A DNA stretch of 15,686 nt from JBGTHB01 sp041746415 (GCA_041746415.1 JBGTHB010000005.1:1-15686), one strand, 5' to 3'. Numbered from the stretch's first letter, positions 5,177-13,982 are shown. Made by a program: numbers and translations. Notes: generated by a model not told the origin, from the letters alone.

Positions 5177-8100
5177 CTACAACTTTACCGTTGAAAAATA
5201 TTCATCCACCAGCTCTTGAATTAACGTTTGCATCACGCTTTGTTTGGCTTCATCATCAATCAAATGACCCGCTTCTTTGTATTCCGCATAGCGATCTTCC
5301 AACGCTTTAGTACATGACCCCGCCGCAAAACGTTTTGCTAATAATTGACGCGCTGCTTTAGGACCAATTTTTTTGTATAGCGCGTTACGAATAAACACAT
5401 CTTCCGCCGTGGTATTTAACGCCCACAATTCAATAGGCCCCAGAGTTGCCGTAAGCAACTGCGTATTTAAACCATTTTTTGTCGCAAACTGCGCTAAAAA
5501 AGTAGCGCCCCCTTCGCGCGGACCATGCACCCGTGATTTTAATGCTTGCTCAGCGGTATGACTTAAACCAAAAATTTCTGCTGTTTTGCGTATCGCTTGC
5601 TCTGGACCTGCATCCATAATAAAAATGGAGGTAGCAAACTCCACCATAATGTCATCAAAATCATCAAGTGATTGAGATAACAATGCGACCTGCACTTTCC
5701 ACTTGCGACCTTCACGCATATCTTGAATTACTTGATCACGCACCGCTTGTGCTTTAGCCGTACGATGAAACTCATCAAACACAATGCGCTTAGGGTCTTC
5801 GCGAATTTCTAAAATGCGCGTTTGGTGATAATGTCGATACGCTTCAGGCATATCTGACACATTATCTTCAGTTAAAAAATAATGTCGCGCCAAAACATAG
5901 CGCGCTAACATATACATTACTGCCGTTTGACGATTAGCCGCATCGCCACCGCTACGAGCCACTTCATCCAGATCCAGCGCCACAATACGCGCGTCACCTA
6001 AATCAAAACGCGTTGTTTGCGCAATGATCGGGTATTCACGTACAGCACTGGATAACATGCGAGCAAATGCATGAATGAGCGGTTCGCCGGTGGGTGCGGT
6101 AATCTTTCCATATAAATCTTGAATCGCTGGCAGACGACAAATAGAAGCCACATCTGCTAATACTGGGATAGCATGCCGTTGTGCCAACATCGCTTCGTGT
6201 GAAAATCCTGCCATAAATAAAGCATCGGTAATTTCCCACCACGTTGTAGCACGATCGCTAACAAAACCAATTTCTTCTAAAATGCCATCAATCGTGGGTT
6301 CAACGCTAGCGGCATAGGTATTCGGATTACCATCATCGGCATACGCTTTATATAATTCATCAACAATTAATCCCGCCATGTCGGCTACGCCATCATAAGC
6401 TTTTTCGGCACCGACTGGCGTGGCTAATAACGTTAAAAAATTTACTAAAAAAGCGCGCTCTTGTGGCGTCGGCACACGACAGCCCAATTGCGTATCAAAT
6501 GGATTAATGGCAAATTCAGCACGCATGCGCAAACGATGATAAGCCACTAAATGTTTTTTATCCGCAGGCAAAGCGTCTTTTAATAATAAAATTAAACCAC
6601 TACTCGATGGGCCAATATCAATAATTGAAATGCGCGGCAAACGTTGAATGCCTGACGATAACGCCACCGCTAAATTAATGGCGTTGGATAAAACCGATTT
6701 ACCTGAACCCGGGCGCGCGTAAAATAAATCAATCCACGTTGTTTGTTGTGAGGAACCGGGATGATACGGCCACGGTTTGCCATCAGGCGAACGGAATAAA
6801 ATCGCACCGTGTTGCCATGGTGATGCCGGCCGATAAAGCGGCAACATAGTCAACACATCTGATAAAGGCGCCACCGATGCAGGCGCGACACTTTTTCCCG
6901 AAACCCCCATCATGGTCGAAACCACACCTTCGTAGGGATCACCCGAAACTTCACTCACATGACATGAACCCCAACCTTCTAACGCCTTAGCCAGCATAGA
7001 AGCCCGTGAGCGCAACAAGCGCACGTCGCCTTCTGGCGCCCATGTCGCTGCAGCCACACGCAGTTTCACCACTGCATCATCGGTATTTAATTTGATGTGT
7101 TCTAAGTAATTTAACGAATCATGAATCAGACGGTTTTGCGATGACGTTACACTCAAAATAGATGACATGGCTTTGCGTAACGCCACATTGGTTAACCCAT
7201 CACTCTCAATTAAAAATGAAATCCGCCATGGCATATGCGTTTGCAATGTGCGTGCAAATAAACGCACAAACGCTTGCACGTCTTTAGGAAATAAATCAAT
7301 AAACACCGTGGCGTAATAACGATCGCCCACGCGTGCTGTACGTAAATTCACATTTTCAGCATCACGCGGAAAAATCTGCTTGGCCATAGCAGGCCATAAT
7401 ATATCAGACACTTGTCCCGTCATCTGGCTGTTTTCACGTACCGTGAATTGATCGCCCGGTAACAACGCGCGCCAATCTTGATCGGTAAATTCAGGGTCAG
7501 CACTGCGACGCATAGCGTATACCGCATCATGCACTTCTAAAATTTTGGTGGTAATACCTAAACCATTAAAATCATTATTAACTGCTCGCACAAATGAATC
7601 GTGACTTTCACGCAAATCAGGAACCGCTGCGATTAAATTCTGTGTTGAGGTGAAAACAGGAATATTAAGTTTTTTAGTTATTTTTTGTTTGTCTTTTCGT
7701 GAACGCTTTAACTGCTCTGATGTAAGTGATTTTAAACGGGTCCACAACACCAGATATAATTCTTCATGCGCGCAATAGCGGCTTAAATAGCTAACGCGTT
7801 CTTTAAAAAGGTCATCGAGACTCAATCCTAAACGCTCGGCTGTTTCGTTTGCTGGCTTTAAAATATGCTCAATCTCGCGACCAACTTCATCTTTATTGTA
7901 GGAAAAGAAAAACTGAATCACATGTCCCGGTTGTGACATACTGGTTTGCAAAGCGTGTTGCAAGCCTTGTTGAATGCGATCAAACTCTTCACGTCCCACC
8001 AGCGCATTCACGCCCGCGATTTTCAATACAGATAACAATGAGCCATCGTTAGCTACTAATACTGTAGGGCTATCCGCTGTTTGAATTTCACAATAAGCAG

Positions 8101-8203
8101 CCGTAGTTTGTTTAACCGCCGTACTAAACCAACCTAAAAAACTGCCAGCTGCGGATTTTAAATCGTACAACACATTCAGTGGATTTTTTATGGGATTTTT
8201 CAT
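5177..8203 (-). CDS. icmB: IcmB/DotO, cytoplasmic AAA+ ATPase of the Dot/Icm type IVB secretion system
   Basis: DotO is the VirB4-like ATPase that docks as hexamers on the cytoplasmic side of the machine and works with DotB. From the chosen start the protein has 1008 residues, essentially the length of the L. pneumophila protein. The Walker A motif A-R-P-G-S-G-K-S ends at residue 503 with Lys502, and the Walker B motif R-I-V-F-D-E-F has Asp810-Glu811. The N-terminal half has no membrane segment. I chose ATG 8203 because it overlaps the icmJ stop in an ATGA arrangement and has AGGCGGT just before it. A start five codons upstream (8218) lacks a ribosome binding site. The gene is coupled to icmJ upstream and followed by the kinase gene 26 bases on. 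Confidence 0.95.
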   Translation of the reverse strand: MKNPIKNPLNVLYDLKSAAGSFLGWFSTAVKQTTAAYCEIQTADSPTVLVANDGSLLSVLKIAGVNALVGREEFDRIQQGLQHALQTSMSQPGHVIQFFFSYNKDEVGREIEHILKPANETAERLGLSLDDLFKERVSYLSRYCAHEELYLVLWTRLKSLTSEQLKRSRKDKQKITKKLNIPVFTSTQNLIAAVPDLRESHDSFVRAVNNDFNGLGITTKILEVHDAVYAMRRSADPEFTDQDWRALLPGDQFTVRENSQMTGQVSDILWPAMAKQIFPRDAENVNLRTARVGDRYYATVFIDLFPKDVQAFVRLFARTLQTHMPWRISFLIESDGLTNVALRKAMSSILSVTSSQNRLIHDSLNYLEHIKLNTDDAVVKLRVAAATWAPEGDVRLLRSRASMLAKALEGWGSCHVSEVSGDPYEGVVSTMMGVSGKSVAPASVAPLSDVLTMLPLYRPASPWQHGAILFRSPDGKPWPYHPGSSQQTTWIDLFYARPGSGKSVLSNAINLAVALSSGIQRLPRISIIDIGPSSSGLILLLKDALPADKKHLVAYHRLRMRAEFAINPFDTQLGCRVPTPQERAFLVNFLTLLATPVGAEKAYDGVADMAGLIVDELYKAYADDGNPNTYAASVEPTIDGILEEIGFVSDRATTWWEITDALFMAGFSHEAMLAQRHAIPVLADVASICRLPAIQDLYGKITAPTGEPLIHAFARMLSSAVREYPIIAQTTRFDLGDARIVALDLDEVARSGGDAANRQTAVMYMLARYVLARHYFLTEDNVSDMPEAYRHYHQTRILEIREDPKRIVFDEFHRTAKAQAVRDQVIQDMREGRKWKVQVALLSQSLDDFDDIMVEFATSIFIMDAGPEQAIRKTAEIFGLSHTAEQALKSRVHGPREGGATFLAQFATKNGLNTQLLTATLGPIELWALNTTAEDVFIRNALYKKIGPKAARQLLAKRFAAGSCTKALEDRYAEYKEAGHLIDDEAKQSVMQTLIQELVDEYFSTVKL

Positions 8204-8823
8204 ACCGCCTGCAACCATTCAATACTGTTTAAAACACTTTGTTTCACCGCCGGTGCAAAACGACTGATGTCGGGCAACAAACGAATATGCGGTAATAACT
8301 GATCATGCAATTTTTTACTTTGCACGCCTTCTAATTCAATTAACAAACGACCATACAACAATGGGCTGCTAAAACCTTCACCCACTTCTTTCTCGATCAC
8401 TTGCGTTTGCAAACGTAAGCCACGATAAATATTTTTAGCCTGGATCGAATAACTGTTGCCACATAAGGTTGAAGCAAATAAGACATGACACAAGGCGTTA
8501 AGTTCCGCTTGGCTAAGCGCAGGTAAATAAATTAAAGTGCCGCCGCCAAACTCACCTTTACCCACAGCATCGAGAAAAAAACACTGGGCACATAAATTAC
8601 ACGCAGTAACCAAATTACTCAGCTTATTATTAGCGTAATTACTGTCTTGATTAATGACATCAAGTTTGTCAGTGGCGCAATACCCGCAGAATTGACATGT
8701 GTACTGATCGCGCATAAACACTTTATCCGCGAAAGATTGGAAGGCAGGGTCTGCCTTCCGAATCATAAACAATCGCCAATTACTGTGGCTTGCCACTAGA
8801 GTTATATTTTGTAAACTCGTCAT
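8200..8823 (-). CDS. icmJ: IcmJ/DotN, zinc-binding component of the type IV coupling complex
   Basis: DotN binds the DotL coupling ATPase in the complex that receives substrates, together with IcmS, IcmW and LvgA. The 207-residue length matches the family (about 208). Two Cys pairs form the zinc site, C-x2-C at 43/46 (TCQFCGYC) and C-x2-C at 75/78 (CNLCAQC), arranged as in HNH-like treble-clef folds but without a convincing nuclease His. It is a soluble protein with no signal peptide. A weak ribosome binding site (AAGAG) stands before the ATG at 8823, 20 bases after the icmD stop. It overlaps icmB by four bases (ATGA), so the two are translationally coupled. L. pneumophila has the same icmD-icmJ-icmB order. 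Confidence 0.93.
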   Translation of the reverse strand: MTSLQNITLVASHSNWRLFMIRKADPAFQSFADKVFMRDQYTCQFCGYCATDKLDVINQDSNYANNKLSNLVTACNLCAQCFFLDAVGKGEFGGGTLIYLPALSQAELNALCHVLFASTLCGNSYSIQAKNIYRGLRLQTQVIEKEVGEGFSSPLLYGRLLIELEGVQSKKLHDQLLPHIRLLPDISRFAPAVKQSVLNSIEWLQAV

Positions 8824-8843
8824 GGCTGGTTCGCTCTTAGTGT

Positions 8844-9251
8844 TTACGGAGTGGAATTCGTTCCACCAATCAGTTTTGAAATCTGTCCACCGCCTACTTT
8901 ATTCACCGTAACCGTACCGAATACAGCACGTGTTGTGGTGGGTAGTAAAGTCGGAAACAGAATCAAACCTGAACCAATAAGAATCAAGGTAATGCCTTGA
9001 CTGAGTGGTATGTTGGTTGGATTCAATTTATGTTGATGGAACTTAAAGAAAGAAGCCATCACAAAGCCAATACCCGCAATCAGTGATATATCACTAAGAA
9101 TTTTGGCTAAAACAGTTACTGAAGTATCAATATTACTGTTGATACTTGATAACGCAATACCGCCTGTACCAGGGTCAGCAGCAAAAGCAAATCCTGTGCT
9201 TAATATGGCAAGTAGTCCTAATGCCGTTGCTAAAATTCGTTTTGCTCGCAT
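8844..9251 (-). CDS. icmD: IcmD/DotP, small membrane protein of the Dot/Icm system
   Basis: The product is about 135 residues, close to the L. pneumophila length (about 132). A signal-like hydrophobic segment at the N-terminus (ILATALGLLAILSTGFAFA) may be cleaved after FAFAA. Two further hydrophobic stretches follow (ISLIAGIGFVMASFF and GITLILIGSGLILFPTLL). The C-terminus is polar and Gly-rich. The family shares this plan with IcmC/DotE, and both are inner-membrane parts of the machine with no known enzymatic role. GGAG precedes two ATGs. Spacing to ATG 9251 is nine bases and to ATG 9257 only three, so 9251 is preferred; a TTG further upstream (9266) is unlikely. About 190 bases separate it from icmC, the largest break in the operon. 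Confidence 0.9.
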   Translation of the reverse strand: MRAKRILATALGLLAILSTGFAFAADPGTGGIALSSINSNIDTSVTVLAKILSDISLIAGIGFVMASFFKFHQHKLNPTNIPLSQGITLILIGSGLILFPTLLPTTTRAVFGTVTVNKVGGGQISKLIGGTNSTP

Positions 9252-9325
9252 GTTCATTATCTCCAAAGTTAGTCTTAATTAGGTCATTCACCTATCTTTT
9301 AACTCCCTGTTAATGTACACCCCTA

Positions 9326-9355
9326 CCCTTAACAGAATATTAAATTTATTAAGGG
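9326..9355. promoter_or_regulatory. Inverted repeat in the icmC-icmD gap, possible operator or processing stem
   Basis: CCCTTAA (9326-9332) and TTAAGGG (9349-9355) are perfect 7-base inverted arms separated by 16 bases. Inside, on the minus strand, two tandem TTAAT-type boxes (CTTAATAAA then TTTAATATT) resemble the cTTAATatT element reported for the Legionella regulator PmrA, but with 9-base rather than 11-base spacing. No clear -35/-10 pair for icmD was found between here and the gene. The function is a guess: regulator site, mRNA stem, or neither. Confidence 0.3.
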
Positions 9356-9442
9356 ATGATGGAGAAATAAGCTGTTGTTTATGTCATAAAAATCAATAGA
9401 TTAGAAAAAATCGACTAAACTGCCCCTGGCAATATCAAAGGG

Positions 9443-10012
9443 TTAGTTAAGACTGAGGACGGACGTGATCAGATTATACAAACCTAAAATATGCACTAAT
9501 AATATCCCAGCAAAGATATGGGTAATGCCTTTTGTCATCGTGCCTGGCTGTGAATTAGGGCCAATACGCGACATTAAAAACCAACCGCGAATAAATGAGC
9601 CTACACCAATTAAACGCACAAACATTAATACCGGCGGAATTAATAATGCGTCCGTTGAAGATTGGGCATGATACGTAACGGGATTTGCTGTCGACCAAAA
9701 CGCTTGCAAAAAAGTGCTTAAGGCAACCGGCAATGAAATTAATACCGCGCCCGCCACCAGTTTCATTAGTGGTCCGGCAACTGTCATTTGTTGCGACATC
9801 ATAGTACGCATTTCACCATAGCGTTTTAAGGCGAAAATACCAGAAAAAATCAAACTGACACCACCAATAATACCAATCGCCTGCACCATATCGCCAAGAT
9901 AACCAATGCTTTGCATCAAATTGAAATTATTCAGGGTGTTTTCCGCGCTAGCTATCGTTGGCATAAGACCAATAAGCAAAGTAACAACAATAGCTAGGCG
10001 TTGTTTTTTCAT
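9443..10012 (-). CDS. icmC: IcmC/DotE, inner-membrane protein of the Dot/Icm system
   Basis: The protein is 189 residues from ATG 10012, close to the family's usual length (about 194). It has a signal peptide (MKKQRLAIVV...MPTIASA) and then hydrophobic segments at IGIIGGVSLIFSGIFALK, LVAGAVLISLPVALSTF, LLIPPVLMFVRLIGVGSFIRG and ITHIFAGILLVHILGLYNLI. GVGSFIRGWFLM and the Gly/Pro loop after it are typical of DotE and of the related IncI plasmid Tra proteins. The chosen ATG lies one base after the icmG stop. A longer form starting at 10039 would overlap icmG by 26 bases and bury the signal peptide. There is no strong ribosome binding site, so translation is probably coupled to icmG. Confidence 0.92.
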   Translation of the reverse strand: MKKQRLAIVVTLLIGLMPTIASAENTLNNFNLMQSIGYLGDMVQAIGIIGGVSLIFSGIFALKRYGEMRTMMSQQMTVAGPLMKLVAGAVLISLPVALSTFLQAFWSTANPVTYHAQSSTDALLIPPVLMFVRLIGVGSFIRGWFLMSRIGPNSQPGTMTKGITHIFAGILLVHILGLYNLITSVLSLN

Positions 10013-10013
10013 A

Positions 10014-10736
10014 TTAAAAATCATCCACACCGTATTCAATTAATTTACCGGAGCTGGTAGTCACTACACCGGTGTTAGCATTAATTGCATTAATTTGGCC
10101 ATATTGCGGCAAACTGTCGCCCACGCTAATTGTTTCAGCTTGACCTAAGTTATTAAATACCCAGGCACGACCAGGCACGATGGCTTTAATGTGAAACACA
10201 ATTGGTATGATTGCCTTAGCCGGTTTTTTAGTGGCTGCCGCTTTTTTAGGTGGTGTTGGTGCTTTTTTAAGTTGCTGCATTAAAGCCTGCAAATTCGTAT
10301 TCAATGTTTGATACGAACTATTCGCCTGACTCAATGCCGTTTGCATATTATCCACTTGATCTTGCAAGGCATTAAATTTCTGCTGATTATCAGCCAACGT
10401 TTGTTTTAAGTCAGCCAACTGCGATTCAACTTGTGGGTTAGGTTGAGCCACCGTTGGTGCTTGCACCACAGGCTGTGGAGCAGCAGCTGGCGTTTTGTTG
10501 CTATCCGTCATAAATTTGAATGCCACACCCGCTGCCACTACCACAATAATCAGCAGAACCGCTTTACGCTTACCCGTAAAATGTTTTTTAATACCACCGA
10601 AACGGGGTTTGTTCACAGCAGCCACTTCTGGCTGTTCATCCACCTCGGTTGTTTCTTGAGCTTGGTGCTCTGGCTTTTCCACATACTCATCAGCCGGAAA
10701 CTGATATTCTTCTTCGTGTTGTTTTTTATCACTCAT
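10014..10736 (-). CDS. icmG: IcmG/DotF, inner-membrane bitopic protein of the Dot/Icm core
   Basis: DotF spans the inner membrane and projects into the periplasm, where it helps arrange the core complex. In L. pneumophila it has also been linked to substrate contact. The protein has 240 residues from ATG 10736. A very acidic cytoplasmic tail comes first (residues 1-45), then a basic stretch and one membrane segment (AVLLIIVVVAAGVAFKFM, about 60-77). A Pro/Gln/Ala-rich linker and a coiled coil follow (about 102-155, VESQLADLKQTL...LMQQL), then a Lys/Pro/Ala hinge and a C-terminal beta domain (IVFHIKAIVPGRAWVF...SVGDSLPQYG). I preferred Met7 of the longest frame because GGAGAG stands seven bases before it. 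The upstream ATG at 10754 directly abuts the icmE stop and has no ribosome binding site. Confidence 0.92.
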   Translation of the reverse strand: MSDKKQHEEEYQFPADEYVEKPEHQAQETTEVDEQPEVAAVNKPRFGGIKKHFTGKRKAVLLIIVVVAAGVAFKFMTDSNKTPAAAPQPVVQAPTVAQPNPQVESQLADLKQTLADNQQKFNALQDQVDNMQTALSQANSSYQTLNTNLQALMQQLKKAPTPPKKAAATKKPAKAIIPIVFHIKAIVPGRAWVFNNLGQAETISVGDSLPQYGQINAINANTGVVTTSSGKLIEYGVDDF

Positions 10737-10754
10737 GTTCTTACTCTCCACCAT

Positions 10755-12926
10755 CTAAATAGTTTGTTTTGTTGTAACAGGTTGCGGCAACGATAAATCT
10801 TGCATAAACAGCAAACCAATACCGGTACCACTTGGCACTTTAATTGTGGGCGGTGTATTAAAGTTCTGGCCCATTTGATTTGCATATTGTTGCCCGGTGT
10901 TACCTAAGCCCAGCGCAACATATTCACCCGTCGACAAACTATTCTTCGGCTCAGTCTGACAAATCACACCTAATAAACAGTGTGTTTCAGAAGAGGTAGA
11001 TAAAATACCTTGTGACAAGCCGGATAAAAAGGACGACGCAAACAACGTACCATAGCGTAGCAAGTAATGATTATTCACATTACCACTGATCGCCGTGTGC
11101 GCTGTGTTTTGATCGATCGCCACAATGTTTACCGGCAACGACTTATCAAAACTGGGCACGCTTAATAAAGTAAACTTGAGCACAACTTTAGTGTCTTCAC
11201 GTTCAAAGTTACCAATTAATTTCGATCCTTTTAATTTCCCGGTTAATACCGTTGCTAAAATTGGACTGTTGTTGTCTGAGTTAATACCTGTATCCAGCGT
11301 GGCAAACATAACCGTACCCGCTTTAATAGTCGGCCCGGTGTTCACATCCGCATTGGCGTTAGCACCATTGGCTGCTGCGCCATTACTCGCAGTTTGAACT
11401 GGAACACCTTCAATCATTTGTTGCGATTGACTGTTGCTCCAATCCGTCAGCAGCTTACGGGCTTGCAAACTCATTTGACCTTGCATTTCTTGCACTTGAT
11501 CTGCTTGTTGCTGTTGATTCATTTCTTGTTGTTGTAATTGTTGCAACGCTTGCAAACGATCTGCTGCGGCACCACCATCGTAAGCTGGACTAATAGATGG
11601 AATACTTGAAGTGCTAGCAGGCGTGCTTTGCGCCGCTGTAGCCGTTGGTGCTGCAGCTGGTGTTGCTGCAGTTTGTGCTGCTGCTGTCTTTTGAGCGTTG
11701 TCATAACCCAATGCAGCAGGCGACACACCCGCGCGCAATAAATCGCCTTTGGTAAAGCCGGCATTTAATAACGCTTGCGGTGTAAAGCCAGCGTGTTTTA
11801 ATTGGGCCGCACTAAACCCCGCCTTACGCAATTGACCTGCGGTAAAGCCAGCGTCTTTTAATTGCTTAGCACTAAAGCCCGCATTTTTTAATTGACCCGC
11901 TGTAAAGCCGGCGTTTTTTAATTGTTTAGCACTAAAACCTGCTGCTTTTAACTGACCTGCAGTAAAGCCAGCATTTTTTAATTGCTTAGCACTAAAACCC
12001 GCATCTTTTAAATCTTGTGCAGTATAACCTGCCGCTTTTAGCGCCGCTAAACCACAGCCATCTTTACGTAGCTGAGAGGCACTCACACCTTGTGCACGCG
12101 CACGTTGCAACGCTTTAGGGTTACATACGGTGGCCGCTTTCTCTGCTGTTGCAATAGCGGCAGCTGAATAACCTGCTGCTTTAAGAGCAGCTGCACCACA
12201 ACCTTGCTGCATTAACGTGGTGGCTGAAACCCCTTGTGCTTTTTGTTGTTGTATTGCTGCGACAGAACAATTTGGATTTTGTTGCGGCACATAAACTCCT
12301 GCTTGACGCAATTGCTGTGGCGTAAAACCAGCTTGCTGCAAATCAGCGGTTGAAAACCCCGCATCGACTAAGTCTTGTAAACTGTAACCGCATTTTTTTA
12401 AATCACTGGCACTGTAACCGGTTTGCGCTAACTCACCTGCAGTAAAACCTGCCACACGTAATGCCGGACACGAGCACGCTTGGCAACGTAACTCTTCTGC
12501 TGTGACCCCAGCTTGACGCGCTAATTTTAAATTCGCCACGGTGCAACTACCTGGGTTAGGTTTAAACATATAAACCACTTTATCAATCGGGCAAGCCTGT
12601 GGTTGTTGTTGCGATTGATCCGCAAAATTCGCGGGCGAGCCAATAAAACTGCTGCGCGTAAAAGTGGGGAAAGCACTGCCATTTGAATTAGCCGCTTGCT
12701 CAACTTGTTGTGCGTTTTGTTTATTTTGCTCTTGCACGTAACTTGTTGGTGGCGTACCCGCACCTGGCAAAGAAGGCACAGTGGGTGCATTATCCACCGT
12801 TACTACGCTCTCATTTAACGCATGTTGATGGTAAAAATACCACGCACCACCTATCACCGCGATTGCTACAACAGCAAGCGTAATGACGGAGATAATTCTT
12901 GTTTTTGCACTGATTATTTTTTTCAT
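10755..12926 (-). CDS. icmE: IcmE/DotG, VirB10-like core channel protein with decapeptide repeats
   Basis: DotG crosses the inner membrane and periplasm to the outer-membrane core. It has 723 residues, shorter than the roughly 1050 of L. pneumophila. The order is a short cytoplasmic tail, a membrane segment (about 10-28), a Pro/Gln/Asn-rich linker, a repeat domain (about 141-404), a Gln/Ala-rich linker (about 405-500) and a VirB10/TrbI-like C-terminal domain (ISAGT-like PTIKAGTVMFATLDTGI, LRYGTLFASSFLSGL). The repeats are about ten residues, of the form A-G-F-x-A-x-Q-L-K-x. They are interrupted by three Cys-paired modules with C-x22-C spacing: Cys128/151, 220/243 and 268/291. Part of the repeat domain is nearly identical in 60-base units. 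The stop TAG abuts icmG. A weak ribosome binding site (GGCGAAG) precedes the start, 15 bases after icmK. Confidence 0.95.
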   Translation of the reverse strand: MKKIISAKTRIISVITLAVVAIAVIGGAWYFYHQHALNESVVTVDNAPTVPSLPGAGTPPTSYVQEQNKQNAQQVEQAANSNGSAFPTFTRSSFIGSPANFADQSQQQPQACPIDKVVYMFKPNPGSCTVANLKLARQAGVTAEELRCQACSCPALRVAGFTAGELAQTGYSASDLKKCGYSLQDLVDAGFSTADLQQAGFTPQQLRQAGVYVPQQNPNCSVAAIQQQKAQGVSATTLMQQGCGAAALKAAGYSAAAIATAEKAATVCNPKALQRARAQGVSASQLRKDGCGLAALKAAGYTAQDLKDAGFSAKQLKNAGFTAGQLKAAGFSAKQLKNAGFTAGQLKNAGFSAKQLKDAGFTAGQLRKAGFSAAQLKHAGFTPQALLNAGFTKGDLLRAGVSPAALGYDNAQKTAAAQTAATPAAAPTATAAQSTPASTSSIPSISPAYDGGAAADRLQALQQLQQQEMNQQQQADQVQEMQGQMSLQARKLLTDWSNSQSQQMIEGVPVQTASNGAAANGANANADVNTGPTIKAGTVMFATLDTGINSDNNSPILATVLTGKLKGSKLIGNFEREDTKVVLKFTLLSVPSFDKSLPVNIVAIDQNTAHTAISGNVNNHYLLRYGTLFASSFLSGLSQGILSTSSETHCLLGVICQTEPKNSLSTGEYVALGLGNTGQQYANQMGQNFNTPPTIKVPSGTGIGLLFMQDLSLPQPVTTKQTI
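11800..12015 (-). repeat. 60-base tandem repeat inside icmE
   Basis: On the plus strand TTAGCACTAAA recurs at 11866, 11926 and 11986, an exact 60-base period, with a diverged copy near 11806. Each unit encodes two ten-residue repeats, one with S-A-K-Q-L and one with T-A-G-Q-L. The near identity at the DNA level points to recent expansion or gene conversion within the coding region, and the number of units is likely to vary between strains. Confidence 0.8.
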
Positions 12927-12941
12927 TTACTTCGCCCTATT

Positions 12942-13982
12942 CTACGATTCTTGTACAATTAATTTGATAATTTGTCCTTGGCTAGAAGCCAAAATTACCG
13001 GTGTATTTGGCAGTTCATAAGCATTCGTGCCATCTGAACTGCTGGTTGCTGAAATCCAACCCGGTGACAACACCGTCAATGGTGTGCGTAAAAAAATGTG
13101 ATTATCAATCAACCACGCCGTGGCATTACCGCCTTGAATTTGTAATTGTTGTGCGCCTTGTGGTGGCACACCATCTAATACATCCAATAATTTTGGATTG
13201 GCTGTGTTCGGCAACCCTGAAAAAACCGGATTTGCATTTGGACCCAATTGGGGAATACGTAAATCCGTACGGTAATCGCACGCGCGTTGACCCGGCAATA
13301 ACGTCACCATGATAGGTGTGTCCATGCCTTGCAACATCACAGCTAAGTTACCTGCTTGATAATGATCTAACGCTTGCACCAATAACGTGTTGCCTTTTTT
13401 ATTCCATTGCACGTTAAAGTCATGTGGATTACCTAAATCGTAGGCTGCAACTGGCCAAGGTGAACCTGTTGCGTCTGTGAAAACCAGCGAAGTGACGTAA
13501 CCGGCACACAAACGTTCAACAGGTGGTGTTGCACCTGGTGATAAATTCACGGCAACTAAACTTGAAGTTGGACGTGGTGGCGTACCAGGGTATTCAGCCG
13601 CAGCGCGTTGACTTTCATCCAGCAAATAACGCAACGTTTTAATTTGATCGGGTGTTAACGGCAACATGTTATGCACCGTTTGCGCAAACGCTTGATCATT
13701 TAAACTAGGTGTATGCGTAGCAGCGGTTGGCGTGGCCGCACTATTATTAGCAGCTGTATTAGTAGTATCAGCAGTCGTCGACGCTGCAGTCGCATCGTTA
13801 TTTTGATTCGCTGTTGATTGCGCACTGTTTGCTGATTGCAACAACTGTTGAATAGCCGCTTGCGTACTCGCATCAGTTGCAGAGTTAGACTGATCCGCTG
13901 AACTGTTGTCAGCAAAACCAATTGTACTCACCAACAATGCCACCAGCACCATGGTTATACTTTTTCTACCTTGCCTTTTCAT
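12942..13982 (-). CDS. icmK: IcmK/DotH, outer-membrane core protein of the Dot/Icm system
   Basis: DotH forms the outer-membrane ring with DotC, DotD, DotG and DotK. The protein is 346 residues, near the L. pneumophila length (about 360). It has a signal peptide (MKRQGRKSITMVLVALLVSTIGFA, cut before DN) and no lipobox. A low-complexity Ser/Ala/Asn/Thr/Gln linker follows to about residue 95. The ordered part contains LNDQAFAQTVHNMLPLTPDQIKTLR, a Pro-rich PGTPPRPTS stretch, then beta-rich DotH segments such as ERLCAGYVTSLVFTDATG and the MVTLLPGQRACDYRTDLRIP region. Two Cys (in RLCAG and RACDY) may pair in the periplasm. ATG 13982 is used; a GTG two codons upstream is possible. About 62 bases separate it from icmL, with no terminator. 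The N-terminal linker length is likely to differ among relatives. Confidence 0.94.
   Translation of the reverse strand: MKRQGRKSITMVLVALLVSTIGFADNSSADQSNSATDASTQAAIQQLLQSANSAQSTANQNNDATAASTTADTTNTAANNSAATPTAATHTPSLNDQAFAQTVHNMLPLTPDQIKTLRYLLDESQRAAAEYPGTPPRPTSSLVAVNLSPGATPPVERLCAGYVTSLVFTDATGSPWPVAAYDLGNPHDFNVQWNKKGNTLLVQALDHYQAGNLAVMLQGMDTPIMVTLLPGQRACDYRTDLRIPQLGPNANPVFSGLPNTANPKLLDVLDGVPPQGAQQLQIQGGNATAWLIDNHIFLRTPLTVLSPGWISATSSSDGTNAYELPNTPVILASSQGQIIKLIVQES

Noticed and set aside
9264..9266. TTG as the start of icmD
   Set aside because: It overlaps the GGAG ribosome binding site itself, and the ATGs after it are better placed for translation.
10431..10796. 121-codon open frame on the plus strand over the icmG/icmE junction
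   Set aside because: It is antisense to two well-identified genes and rich in His/Trp/Phe in a way typical of reversed low-complexity coding sequence.
11720..12480. Regular repeats at about 30-base spacing that could suggest a CRISPR array
   Set aside because: The repeats stay in frame through icmE and encode the A-G-F-x-A-x-x-L decapeptides. There are no unique spacers, and the spacing fits codons.
13001..13312. 103-codon open frame on the plus strand
   Set aside because: It lies wholly antisense to icmK, has no ribosome binding site and no recognisable product; it is a shadow of the icmK codon pattern.
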